From NCBI GenBank assembly GCA_016719755.1, contig JADJYM010000015.1, positions 248,001 through 312,000 of the forward strand: a DNA stretch of 64,000 bases, in the 5' to 3' direction. The stretch is from Novosphingobium sp. GTDB lineage: Bacteria > Pseudomonadota > Alphaproteobacteria > Sphingomonadales > Sphingomonadaceae. The translations under genes were made by a program, and so were the position numbers. Each line of letters opens with the position of its first letter. Position 1 is the first letter of the stretch. The notes beneath the pieces are model-generated. The model saw only the letters and a program-made list of their open reading frames with translations, did not search any database and was not told where the DNA came from. Positions 1 through 7,701 of this stretch are shown here, in pieces.

Positions 1-363
1 GTGGGCGAGGGTGGATCGGGCGGCGCGGTGGCGCTGGCCAGCGCCGAGCGCGTGCTGATGCTGGAACACGCGGTCTATTCGGTGATCTCGCCCGAAGGCT
101 GCGCCTCGATCCTGTGGCGCACCTCGGAAAAGGCCGCCGACGCGGCCGAGGCGATGAAGGTTACCGCGCAGGATCTGCTGTCGCTTGGCGTGATCGACCG
201 GATCGTCAGGGAACCGGTGGGCGGAGCGCACCGCGATCCCGCCGCCGCGATCGGTGCGCTGACCAGCGCGATCGACGAAGAGCTGACCCAGCTCTCGACC
301 CTGCCCGCCGCAAAGCTGCGCGCCCGGCGCGAGGAACGCTTCCTGCGCATCGGCGAAGGGTGA
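1..363 (+). CDS. accA: Acetyl-CoA carboxylase carboxyltransferase subunit alpha, C-terminal part
   Basis: This is the carboxy-terminal 120 residues of AccA; the start lies left of the window. AccA and AccD transfer the carboxyl group from biotin to acetyl-CoA to give malonyl-CoA, the first step of fatty acid synthesis. The visible part has the glycine-rich turn GEGGSGGA followed by a stretch around VYSVISPEGCASILWR, which is the conserved AccA core, then a charged helical tail. The family is about 315 residues, so roughly 60 percent is missing. The identification is strong from the core motif alone. Confidence 0.93.
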   Translation: MGEGGSGGAVALASAERVLMLEHAVYSVISPEGCASILWRTSEKAADAAEAMKVTAQDLLSLGVIDRIVREPVGGAHRDPAAAIGALTSAIDEELTQLSTLPAAKLRARREERFLRIGEG

Positions 364-441
364 ACGCCTCTGGAACTTAGCGGTTTGCAGCGCGTTGCTT
401 ACGTCGTAACGTGCCGCTAACCATAAGTTTCAGGAGGTTAT

Positions 442-1920
442 ATGTCGCGCAGCTCCAATCCGGCCGGGCGCCTGCTGGCTTCTGCCGCGCTGCTTGCGCT
501 GGCCATCTCGCCGGTGTCTCTTGGCGCGCAGACCGCCGCGCCCGTCCAGTCGATCAGCGCGAAGGACAAGGAAGCGGGCGCCAAGGCCCATCCCGAGCTG
601 GTTGCCGAATTCGGCGGGGCGCAGACCGGCACCCAGGCCGCCTATGTCGAGGCGGTGGGCAAGAATATCGCCGTCCAGTCGGGCCTCAGCAATGCGAAGG
701 GCGATTTCACTGTCACCCTGCTCAATTCGCCGGTCAACAACGCCTTCGCTATTCCCGGCGGCTATATCTACACCACCCGCCAGCTCGTCGCGTTGATGAA
801 CAACGAGGCGGAACTGGCCGCGGTGCTGGGGCACGAGGTTGGCCACGTTGCCGCCCGCCACGCCAACAAGCGGCAGAGCGCGGCGACCAAGAATACCCTG
901 CTCGGCGCGGGCCTGGCGATTCTTTCGGGTGTGCTGCTGGGCAACAGCCAGATCGGCCAGGTGCTGCAACAGGGCTTTCTTCAGGGGTCGCAGCTGCTGA
1001 CCCTGCGTTATTCCCGCGCCCAGGAAACCGAATCGGACAATCTGGGCGTCGAATACCTGCGCAAGGCTGGCTACGATCCGCGCGCGATGTCGACCGTGCT
1101 GCAAAGCCTGGCGAATCAGAATGCGCTGGATGCGCGGCTGATGGGCACCACGAATCAGGTCCCGGCCTGGGCCTCTACCCACCCTGACCCCGCATCGCGG
1201 GTGCGCGCGGCGCTGACCCGGGCGGGAACGAACGCCAAGGGGCTGACGAATCGGGACCTGTTCCTCAGCCGGATTACCGGGCTGACCTATGGCGACGATC
1301 CCAGGCAGGGGGTGGTCGATGGGCGCAAGTTTACCCATCCGGACCTTCGCCTTTCGTTTGAAACCCCGAACGGGTTCTACATGGTCAACGGCACCCGCGC
1401 GGTGGCGATTACCGGGCAGTCGGGCAAGGGCCAGTTTGCCGCCGGGCAGTTCAGCGGCGATCTTGACGCTTATGTACGCGCAGCCTTTGCCGGGCTTTCC
1501 CAGTCTGGCCAGGCGGCAATCGATCCCGGTGCGATTGAAAAGACCACGGTGAACGGCCTGCCTGCGGCCTATGCGACGGCGCGGGTGGCATCGGGGAACA
1601 GTCAGGTCGATGTCACGGTCTTCGCTTACCGGTTCAGCGATACCCAGGCCTACCATTTCGTGACCATGGTTCCGGCCGGAACGGGCGCGCTGTTCAACGC
1701 GATGTACGGATCGATGCGCCGGATCAGCGATAGCGAAGCGGCGGCGGTGAAGCCGCGCAAGCTGGTGGTCGTGACTGCCAGGAAAGGCGACACCGTGAAA
1801 TCGCTGTCCGCGCGGATGGCCTATACCGATGCGCCGCTTGACCGGTTCCTGGTGCTCAATGGCCTGTCCGCCACCAGCGCAATTGCCGAAGGCCAGAAGG
1901 TCAAGCTTGTAACCTATTGA
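442..1920 (+). CDS. Secreted M48 family zinc metalloprotease with C-terminal LysM domain
   Basis: A 492-residue protein with an N-terminal signal peptide ending near the AQTAAP stretch. It carries the zinc metalloprotease motif HEVGH (His131, Glu132, His135) and a downstream QETESD motif at 194-199 supplying the third ligand, followed by AGYDP, as in M48 peptidases. The last 50 residues (RKGDTVKSLSAR through EGQKVKLV) look like a LysM domain that would bind peptidoglycan. The general layout matches BepA/YfgC-like periplasmic proteases, which act on misassembled outer membrane proteins; this specific role is inferred. The start is set by a strong AGGAGG at 432-437. It stands alone between accA and convergent pilin genes. 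Confidence 0.9.
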   Translation: MSRSSNPAGRLLASAALLALAISPVSLGAQTAAPVQSISAKDKEAGAKAHPELVAEFGGAQTGTQAAYVEAVGKNIAVQSGLSNAKGDFTVTLLNSPVNNAFAIPGGYIYTTRQLVALMNNEAELAAVLGHEVGHVAARHANKRQSAATKNTLLGAGLAILSGVLLGNSQIGQVLQQGFLQGSQLLTLRYSRAQETESDNLGVEYLRKAGYDPRAMSTVLQSLANQNALDARLMGTTNQVPAWASTHPDPASRVRAALTRAGTNAKGLTNRDLFLSRITGLTYGDDPRQGVVDGRKFTHPDLRLSFETPNGFYMVNGTRAVAITGQSGKGQFAAGQFSGDLDAYVRAAFAGLSQSGQAAIDPGAIEKTTVNGLPAAYATARVASGNSQVDVTVFAYRFSDTQAYHFVTMVPAGTGALFNAMYGSMRRISDSEAAAVKPRKLVVVTARKGDTVKSLSARMAYTDAPLDRFLVLNGLSATSAIAEGQKVKLVTY

Positions 1921-1945
1921 TCGCGCGTCTGCCGCGCACAGCAAA

Positions 1946-1978
1946 GGGGCGGCAGGTTTCCCTGCCGCCCCGATGTTT
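1946..1978. terminator. Bidirectional intrinsic terminator between M48 protease and pilin genes
   Basis: An 11-bp perfect GC-rich stem (1946-1956 with 1961-1971) closes a TTTC loop and is followed by GATGTTTTC on the plus strand. It lies between two convergent genes ending at 1920 and 1997, so it can serve both. Confidence 0.75.
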
Positions 1979-1996
1979 TCAGCCGTCAGGCTTCGA

Positions 1997-2179
1997 TTAC
2001 GCGGCCGAAGCGTTGGCCGTCGACATCGCACCCGAGGTGGTGTTGAAGGTGGTCTGCAGTTCGCTGCCCAGGCCCTGCATCGCGGTGATCGCGGCAACGG
2101 CGATAAGAGCGGCGATCAGGCCGTATTCGATGGCGGTGGCACCAGCTTCGTCGCGGAACAGCTTGTTGATGAACTTCAT
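1997..2179 (-). CDS. Flp family type IVb pilin
   Basis: A 60-residue Flp/Fap pilin precursor. It has a short basic leader (MKFINKLFRDEAG), then the class IV prepilin peptidase site, Gly followed by ATAIEY with Glu at +5 and Tyr at +6, and a hydrophobic helix AALIAVAAITAM. Flp pilins are assembled by the Tad/CPA system into adhesive pili; none of the tad/cpa machinery genes are in this window. A second, less canonical pilin gene lies just upstream on the same strand. A good Shine-Dalgarno (AGGAGAC) precedes the ATG. Family assignment is firm; whether it is the main pilin of this strain is unknown. Confidence 0.88.
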   Translation of the reverse strand: MKFINKLFRDEAGATAIEYGLIAALIAVAAITAMQGLGSELQTTFNTTSGAMSTANASAA

Positions 2180-2276
2180 GGTCAGTCTCCTGTTTGGCAG
2201 TCTTCAGTTACCCGGCTCTTTCCCTGTTACCCGGATCGAGCAATGACCGGACTAAGGGTGAGTTCTTGAAATTTAC

Positions 2277-2468
2277 TTAACCGGCATTCGCATTTTGTAT
2301 TGCTGCCGAAGTCTTGCTGGACACGTTGGTCCAGGTGAGCTGGCTCTCGCTCGCGAAGTTCTGCAGAGCAGTCATCATCGCAAGAATGATGAGCGAGCAG
2401 ATAAGCCCCATTTCGATCGCGGACGTGCCGCGAACGTCACGGAACAGCCTTTTGAGAATGCTCGTCAT
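2277..2468 (-). CDS. Second Flp-type pilin with altered processing motif
   Basis: A 63-residue protein starting at the ATG complementary to 2466-2468, with GGGA about 8 bases upstream. It resembles the pilin at 1997-2179: basic leader MTSILKRLFRDVRG, then TSAIEM, then a hydrophobic helix. The usual Tyr at +6 after the cleavage glycine is Met here, although Glu +5 is kept. The carboxy-terminal part is longer and more polar than in the first copy. It may be a minor pilin or a diverging duplicate. A longer reading frame exists upstream in the same frame, but it overlaps the divergent Nudix gene and has no pilin-like sequence, so I do not use it. Confidence 0.8.
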   Translation of the reverse strand: MTSILKRLFRDVRGTSAIEMGLICSLIILAMMTALQNFASESQLTWTNVSSKTSAAIQNANAG

Positions 2469-2552
2469 CGTTTCCCATCCCCGCAGATTTCGGGCAGTGT
2501 TGACCTGACTAACGGGTTCATCCCTAAGAATTGGTTTAAGCCTGCGCACGAC

Positions 2553-2969
2553 ATGCAAAAAAATCCGACAATGATCCCGGTGGTCGCGGCCGCCCTGCTC
2601 GATGGCTCCGGGCATGTCCTGATGCAGCAGCGCAGGTTTTCGGGCCGTCACGGCGGCCTATGGGAATTTCCGGGGGGCAAGGTTGAACCCGGGGAAACGC
2701 CCGCGCAGGCGCTGGTGCGCGAACTGGGCGAGGAACTGGGGATCACGGTCGATCCCGGAGCGATCGAGCCGCTGACCTTCGCCGCGCTGCCGGACGATCC
2801 GGTTGTCCTGATGCTTTACACTTGCACCCGATGGGACGGGGAACCCGTCTGCCTTGATGGCGAGGCAATCGGCTGGTTCACGCTCGATCAGATATTCGCA
2901 CTGCCGATGCCGCCCCTCGACGTGCCGCTTGCGCGGGCGTTGAACAATGTGATCGCGACAGCGAATTAG
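2553..2969 (+). CDS. Nudix hydrolase, MutT/(d)CTP-pyrophosphohydrolase-like
   Basis: A 138-residue single-domain Nudix protein. The Nudix box runs from GGKVEPGE to RELGEELGI and fits G-x5-E-x7-REUxEExGU exactly. The length and the substrate-side residues around QQRRFSGRHGGLWEFPGG are as in MutT, which removes oxidised dGTP from the nucleotide pool. Related enzymes hydrolyse other nucleotides, so the exact substrate is inferred. The ATG at 2553 is used; the in-frame ATG at 2571 is an alternative that would remove six residues. The gene is divergent from the second pilin and is followed by tRNA-Arg. Confidence 0.87.
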   Translation: MQKNPTMIPVVAAALLDGSGHVLMQQRRFSGRHGGLWEFPGGKVEPGETPAQALVRELGEELGITVDPGAIEPLTFAALPDDPVVLMLYTCTRWDGEPVCLDGEAIGWFTLDQIFALPMPPLDVPLARALNNVIATAN

Positions 2970-3014
2970 GCCCTTGCCAAGCTTGGATCACCTGCCTATT
3001 GGCGCCTCTCCAAC

Positions 3015-3091
3015 GCGCCCGTAGCTCAGCTGGATAGAGCATCAGACTACGAATCTGAGGGTCGGACGTTCGAATCGTTCCGGGCGCGCCA
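3015..3091 (+). tRNA. tRNA-Arg (anticodon ACG)
   Basis: A 77-base cloverleaf with acceptor stem GCGCCCG pairing with CGGGCGC, a D-arm GTAGCTCAGCTGGATAGAGC, anticodon loop CTACGAA flanked by TCAGA/TCTGA (anticodon ACG, read as ICG after deamination), T-loop GTTCGAATC and encoded CCA. It reads CGU, CGC and CGA arginine codons. Confidence 0.96.
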
Positions 3092-3138
3092 TTTGCAAAA
3101 AGACCGCCCTCCGCATGGAGGGCGGTCTTTTTGCAAAT
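3091..3138. terminator. Perfect 22-bp inverted repeat, bidirectional terminator
   Basis: Positions 3091-3112 are the exact reverse complement of 3117-3138, with a GCAT loop between. The stem is a GC-rich core flanked by A5 on the left and T5 on the right, so it reads as an intrinsic terminator from either side. It lies between tRNA-Arg and the convergent glycosyltransferase gene ending at 3160. Confidence 0.9.
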
Positions 3139-3159
3139 GGCCGTGCAGTGCGCCCCGGA

Positions 3160-4491
3160 TCAGGTGGCGTAGCCGATCGCGGCGATACCTGCCCCAGCCA
3201 CCAGGGCTCCGATGATCGCTCCCGGCAACCAGGGCAGGCCATGGCGCTGCCACTCGCGCGCGGCCATCGCGTGGCCCAGCAGCAGCGGGATGAAGTAGTG
3301 ATAGAGGTAGAGCACCCGCATTCCGTCCAGGTATTGCAGCACCGCCATGTTGGCGATCCACGCCGCCAGCAGCATCGCGCGCGGCGGATCGCCGCGCAGG
3401 CGCGATGGCAGCAGGCTGGTCAGTACGCCGAGCAGTGAAACGAGCCAGGCGGCAAGGTTGGGGACCAGGCCGATCAGTTCCTCATACCCCGGGCGGCGGT
3501 CGGCGCGATAGAGGATCGTACCGCGCGCCAGCAGCCACTGGGCCGGGTGCGAGCCATTGGCATCGGCGGCGGGAGTGATCGCCAGATCGTTGGCCATGTA
3601 GCGGCGGTAATCGGACAGGCCTTCGAGCGCCCCCCTGAGGTCGCGCCCGCCGCTCTCCAGCGTGGCCGCATGGTGCGGCGAGAGGAACCGCGCATTGTCC
3701 CGGCCGACCGCCGTGGCGGGATCGGGGGGGAGGGGGCTGAGTGCGTGGAAGGCGGCGAAGGTGAGCGCCAGCGCGGCAAGGCCTCCGCCCGCGCCCGCGC
3801 CCGCCTGGCGCAGCAGCAGCGCCCAGTCGCGGCGGCGCAGCGCGGGCCAGAGCAGGATCAGGCCGATCAGGCCCGTCACCAGTCCATTGGCCCGGACCAG
3901 CGCGGCGCAGGCGATGAACAGGCCGAACAGTGCAAAATGCCGCGCTTTGCCGCTGCGCCATGACGCCAGCGCGGCCAGCAGCGCGGCGAGGATGAAGGCC
4001 ATCTGGAAACTGTCGAGCTGGGCTGAACGCAGTTGCACCAGCAGCGCGGTGTCGGCTACGAACAGCAGCGAAAGCAGGGCGCCTGCCCGCGCGCTTGCCG
4101 TCAGCTGGATCATCAGCAGGCAGAACAGGCCTGCGCCGATCACGCCGAACAGCGCCGGGGCGAGGCGCGGGCCGCGATAGTCGAAGCCCGCCGGCATGGC
4201 TTCTGCGGGAATCGCGCGTTCAGCCCCGACCTTCTGCCAGTCCGCGCCTGCGTTGAGCCCGCTGGCCATGTCTCCCCCCGCGATCAGCATGATGCCGAGC
4301 GGCGGGTGCGAGGCGAACTGGGTGCGCCCCTCATGAAAGCGGGCGGTCGAGGCGATATAGTAGGTTTCGTCCCAGACCGGGGCCTGGACCCGGCCCAGCT
4401 GGACGAAGCACAGCACCGCCATCACCGCCATGACCAGCGCCGTGGCAAGCGTCCGGGGATGGCGGAGCAGGGGGGCTATTGCCGCTCTCAC
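3160..4491 (-). CDS. GT39-type membrane glycosyltransferase (protein/lipid mannosyltransferase-like)
   Basis: A 443-residue multi-pass membrane protein. After a first transmembrane helix (about 15-32) comes the acidic motif WDETYY with Asp41-Glu42, followed by a region with ASHPPLGIML, both typical of the PMT/ArnT (GT39/GT83, GT-C) families that use polyprenyl-phosphate sugars as donors. About ten further hydrophobic helices follow. Such enzymes glycosylate proteins or lipids at the periplasmic face; sugar and acceptor cannot be told from sequence. Translation starts at GTG, overlapping the TGA of the upstream methyltransferase gene by four bases (GTGA), so the two are translationally coupled. 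Confidence 0.8.
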   Translation of the reverse strand: MRAAIAPLLRHPRTLATALVMAVMAVLCFVQLGRVQAPVWDETYYIASTARFHEGRTQFASHPPLGIMLIAGGDMASGLNAGADWQKVGAERAIPAEAMPAGFDYRGPRLAPALFGVIGAGLFCLLMIQLTASARAGALLSLLFVADTALLVQLRSAQLDSFQMAFILAALLAALASWRSGKARHFALFGLFIACAALVRANGLVTGLIGLILLWPALRRRDWALLLRQAGAGAGGGLAALALTFAAFHALSPLPPDPATAVGRDNARFLSPHHAATLESGGRDLRGALEGLSDYRRYMANDLAITPAADANGSHPAQWLLARGTILYRADRRPGYEELIGLVPNLAAWLVSLLGVLTSLLPSRLRGDPPRAMLLAAWIANMAVLQYLDGMRVLYLYHYFIPLLLGHAMAAREWQRHGLPWLPGAIIGALVAGAGIAAIGYAT

Positions 4492-5234
4492 GCAGGATGC
4501 TTGCGAAACAGCACGGCAGGCTCGGTCACCCCGGCAAGCTGGCGGTCATCAGGGCCATAGAGCAGTGCCTGGGGCGGCGCGTCAGCGATCCGCAGCGGAT
4601 CGGCCTCGTAATTGGCGGCGGCCGGTGTGTCGGCAAAGCGGAAATGGGCGTTGCCGATGGCGAGCCAGCCGCCGGGTTCCAGCACCTCGTCCAGCGCGGC
4701 AATGCCTTCGGCAAATCGGGCGAAAGGAAGTACGGTGCTGCAGCTGGCGGGGCGTCTGGCCTCCAGCTCACCGTGGCGGAACACGGCCATGGCCAGCACC
4801 GCGTCGAACCTCTCGCCCGGATCGGGCGCGGCGGCCTGGCGATAGACGGAGCGGGGATCGCGGTCCGCTGCGCGCGCCTTGCCGAGTGCCCGGCGGTTGA
4901 GATCGATCCCGGTGATCCGCGCCAGCGGCAGGCGGCGGCGCAGCGCGCGCACTTCCGCCCCGCTGGAACAGCCGAACGACAGCAGGCGAGGGGCTTCGAG
5001 ATCCGCCAGCCGCTCGGCCAGCGCGTCGAACAGGGTGGGGTAGCGATCCTCGGAAGTATCGGGGAAGGGCTGGAACAGTTGCCCCGCCTCGGCGTGCCGC
5101 AGCCGCGCGATCTCGCGCAGGTCCGGATCGACCGTTCGGCGCAGCCAGCGGCCCAGCGCCATGCCCCCCGGCACCAGCCGCGCCGCCATGCGCAGCGGCT
5201 CAAGGCGATCGCGATGCTCGGCGGCGGGGTCCAT
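4488..5234 (-). CDS. Class I SAM-dependent methyltransferase-like protein
   Basis: A 248-residue protein with a Rossmann-type methyltransferase fold: motif I at about 84-93 (LLSFGCSSGA), an acidic end of strand 2 (ITGIDLN), a motif near FDAVLAMAVF and a post-motif GWLAIGN. It resembles chemotaxis-type and small-molecule methyltransferases, with HAEAGQLF upstream of the SAM domain, but no substrate can be assigned. It is the first gene of a two-gene operon with the GT39 glycosyltransferase, sharing four bases. The start chosen is the ATG at 5234; extending further would run into the divergent phospholipase D-like gene beginning at 5310. Confidence 0.72.
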   Translation of the reverse strand: MDPAAEHRDRLEPLRMAARLVPGGMALGRWLRRTVDPDLREIARLRHAEAGQLFQPFPDTSEDRYPTLFDALAERLADLEAPRLLSFGCSSGAEVRALRRRLPLARITGIDLNRRALGKARAADRDPRSVYRQAAAPDPGERFDAVLAMAVFRHGELEARRPASCSTVLPFARFAEGIAALDEVLEPGGWLAIGNAHFRFADTPAAANYEADPLRIADAPPQALLYGPDDRQLAGVTEPAVLFRKHPA

Positions 5235-5309
5235 GCCCGCGCCATCCCATATTGCCGCGCGAAGGGAAAGGGTGTGCGCGGCGCGATCTTCGGTGGTAAC
5301 CTTGCCGCG

Positions 5310-6815
5310 ATGACCGAAGCCACTTCCTCTGCCAAGCAGGACCCGGGCGAGACGCGATCGGTCTGGCGCTTCGTCAGGGCCACCCGCGCGCATGTCGTAA
5401 TCGATGCCGCCGCCTATTTCGCGCTCATGCAGGAGGCGATGCTGAAGGCCCGTCAGCGGATCCACATGATCGGCTGGGACTTCGATACGCGGGTTCGGCT
5501 GGGGCCGGGCAGGCGGTGGTGGAATGGGCCCAGCCGTAAACGCCATCCGGCCCGCCTAGGTGCCTTTGTAGTATGGCTCTGCCGCCGTAGACCCGGTTTG
5601 CAGGTTCGTGTGCTCAAGTGGAATTTCGGGGCGCTGAAGTTCGTTTTCCGGGGCTCGATGGTGCTCGATCTGGTGCGTTGGTATTTCCAGCGGGGGATCG
5701 CCTTCAAGTTCGATTCAGCCCATCCTCTGGGTTGCAGTCACCACCAGAAGATCGTGGCGATCGACGACAGTTTCGCGGTTTGCGGCGGAATCGACATGAC
5801 GTCCGATCGCTGGGACACGCCCGAACATCTGGAAAACGATCCCCGCCGACGCCGTCCCTATGGTACCCGGCTCTACGGTCCGTGGCACGATCTGACCATG
5901 ATGGTCGAGGGGGAGGCCGCGGCGGCGCTGGCAGAACTGGGCCGCAAACGCTGGCTGCGGGCCGGCGGGTCTCCGCTTGATCCCTGCGTTCCTCAGCCGG
6001 AGACCGCCTGGCCGGACCGGCTGCGCGCGGAATTCCGCGATGTCGAGATCGGCATCGCCCGTACCCGCGCCGCCTGGCGCGATGCGGATGAAGTGCGCGA
6101 GATCGAGGCGCTGTTCGTGGAACATATCCTGCGGGCGAAGCACTTCATCTATGCGGAAAGCCAGTACTTCGCCTCGCGGGCGATTGCCGAGGCGATTGCC
6201 GAGCGGTTGAGCCAGCCAGCTCCGCCCGAGATTGTCCTGATCAATCCGGAAAGCGCCGATGGGTGGCTTGAACAGACCGCGATGGATGGCGCGCGGGTGC
6301 GGCTGTGTCACGCGATTTCCGAGCGCGATCCGGCTGGAAGGTTTCGCATCTTCATGCCCTATAACGCTGCTGGAACAGCAATTTACGTTCATTCCAAGAC
6401 GATGATCGTGGATGACGAGATCGTCCGGATCGGCTCGGCCAACATGAACAACCGCTCGATGGGGCTCGATTCGGAATGCGATCTGTTCATCGACGCGGCG
6501 CGGCCGGGCAATGGCCATGCGATGCCCGCGATCAGGCGATTGCGGATCAACCTGCTGGCCGAACACACCGGCCTTGCCCGCGAGGCGGTGGAGGAAGCGC
6601 TCGAGCTGAAACCGTCGATGATCGCCCTGATTGAGTCCGCCCCCCGCAATGGCAAACGGCTGGAACCTTTTGTCTTGCGTCCCCTCGCCGAAGCGGAGAA
6701 AGCGGTGGCCGACCAGGCGCTGTTCGATCCCGAACGCCCGGAGGAACTGTTCGAGCCCTTCAGTCAGAAGCGCGGACTGTTCCGCCGCGGCGGCTTTCTG
6801 CGGCGCCCGAAGTGA
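5310..6815 (+). CDS. Phospholipase D-like protein (cardiolipin synthase-related)
   Basis: A 501-residue protein with two HKD catalytic motifs: HQK followed by Asp at 145-152, and HSK followed by Asp at 361-368, each followed by the usual glycine/serine stretch (CGGIDMTSD and GSANMNNRS). Two HKD motifs form one active site in the PLD superfamily, which includes bacterial cardiolipin synthases and phospholipases. There are no N-terminal membrane helices, unlike typical ClsA, so it may be a soluble or peripheral enzyme. Reaction direction is inferred only at family level. The ATG at 5310 is in a divergent 75-base gap with the methyltransferase gene. folE follows 16 bases downstream. Confidence 0.88.
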   Translation: MTEATSSAKQDPGETRSVWRFVRATRAHVVIDAAAYFALMQEAMLKARQRIHMIGWDFDTRVRLGPGRRWWNGPSRKRHPARLGAFVVWLCRRRPGLQVRVLKWNFGALKFVFRGSMVLDLVRWYFQRGIAFKFDSAHPLGCSHHQKIVAIDDSFAVCGGIDMTSDRWDTPEHLENDPRRRRPYGTRLYGPWHDLTMMVEGEAAAALAELGRKRWLRAGGSPLDPCVPQPETAWPDRLRAEFRDVEIGIARTRAAWRDADEVREIEALFVEHILRAKHFIYAESQYFASRAIAEAIAERLSQPAPPEIVLINPESADGWLEQTAMDGARVRLCHAISERDPAGRFRIFMPYNAAGTAIYVHSKTMIVDDEIVRIGSANMNNRSMGLDSECDLFIDAARPGNGHAMPAIRRLRINLLAEHTGLAREAVEEALELKPSMIALIESAPRNGKRLEPFVLRPLAEAEKAVADQALFDPERPEELFEPFSQKRGLFRRGGFLRRPK

Positions 6816-6831
6816 GGAAGAGGACTTGCCC

Positions 6832-7440
6832 ATGAGCTGCGAGCACGACAGCCACGATGAAGGCCCGATGGCCAAGCTGCCTGTGCCCAACGAGGTTCAG
6901 GAGGCAATCCGCACCTTGCTGCGCTGGTCGGGCGACGATCCGGCGCGCGAAGGCCTGGTTGATACGCCCGCTCGCGTCGCCCGCGCCTGGAAAGAGTATT
7001 GCCAGGGATACGACGAGGACCCGGCCTACCATCTCTCCCGCCAGTTCGAGGAAGTGGGCGGCTATGATGAGCTGGTGCTGCTCAAGGACATTCCGTTCCA
7101 GTCGCACTGCGAACACCACATGGCGCCGATCACCGGCAAGGCGGCAATTGCCTATATGCCGCGCAACAGTGTGGTGGGTATCTCGAAGCTCGCCCGCGTG
7201 CTCCACGGCTTTGCCCGTCGGCTGCAGATTCAGGAGCGCCTGACCGCCGAGGTCGCGCAATGCATCTGGGACAACCTCAATCCGCACGGTGTTGCCGTGG
7301 TGATCGAGGCGCAGCATGGCTGCATGACCGGTCGGGGGGTTAAGACTCCGGGCGTTTCGATGGTCACCAGTCGCCTGCTGGGCTGCTTCCTTGAGGATTC
7401 GCGCAGTCGCAAGGAAGTGCTCAGCCTGATGGGCTATTGA
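6832..7440 (+). CDS. folE: GTP cyclohydrolase I
   Basis: A 202-residue FolE, converting GTP to 7,8-dihydroneopterin triphosphate, the first step of folate/tetrahydropterin synthesis. Zinc ligands are visible as Cys93 and His96 in SHCEHHMAPI and Cys164 in QHGCMTGRG. The conserved ARVLHGFARRLQIQERLT helix and the closing GVSMVTS motif are present. Length and motifs are full-length. Translation starts at ATG 6832 with an AGGAAGAGGA region upstream. It follows the PLD-like gene closely, probably in one transcript, although the functions are unrelated. Confidence 0.96.
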   Translation: MSCEHDSHDEGPMAKLPVPNEVQEAIRTLLRWSGDDPAREGLVDTPARVARAWKEYCQGYDEDPAYHLSRQFEEVGGYDELVLLKDIPFQSHCEHHMAPITGKAAIAYMPRNSVVGISKLARVLHGFARRLQIQERLTAEVAQCIWDNLNPHGVAVVIEAQHGCMTGRGVKTPGVSMVTSRLLGCFLEDSRSRKEVLSLMGY

Positions 7441-7467
7441 GCAACGCGGTTCGGCTCCAAGCAATTA

Positions 7468-7495
7468 TCTTGCTTTTCGCTGCAATGCATACTAT
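7468..7495 (+). promoter_or_regulatory. Candidate promoter for the rhlE-like helicase gene
   Basis: TCTTGC at 7468-7473 and TACTAT at 7490-7495, spaced by 16 bases, resemble a sigma-70 promoter. It would leave a 5' leader of about 200 bases before the ATG at 7702. Visual match only. Confidence 0.35.
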
Positions 7496-7701
7496 CTGCA
7501 GCCCAACGATCGGCGCGCGGGCCTTGTTCCGCCGCAGTTCAGGGTAGCGTGAGGTCGGCGTTTCCACGCCAGACTTGCCCGGACTTACGGTCGCCGAAAT
7601 CGCCTGAAGCCGCCTTTTTCACGCAGGGTCGCATCGAACGACACCTCGCTTCGCGTTGCGCATTTTGCTGCGCGCGCGCCGCTTCAATTTGAGAGTTTTC
7701 C

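Noticed and set aside
430-2097. 555-residue open frame on the minus strand across the M48 gene
   Set aside because: It lies antiparallel to a clear protease gene, has low-complexity Arg/Gly/Ala composition and crosses the pilin gene. It is a shadow of codon bias in GC-rich DNA.
2465-2552. Possible CtrA site upstream of the second pilin and the Nudix gene
   Set aside because: Only a TTAA-N8-TTAG pattern is present, and the known spacing is seven. It does not meet the consensus.
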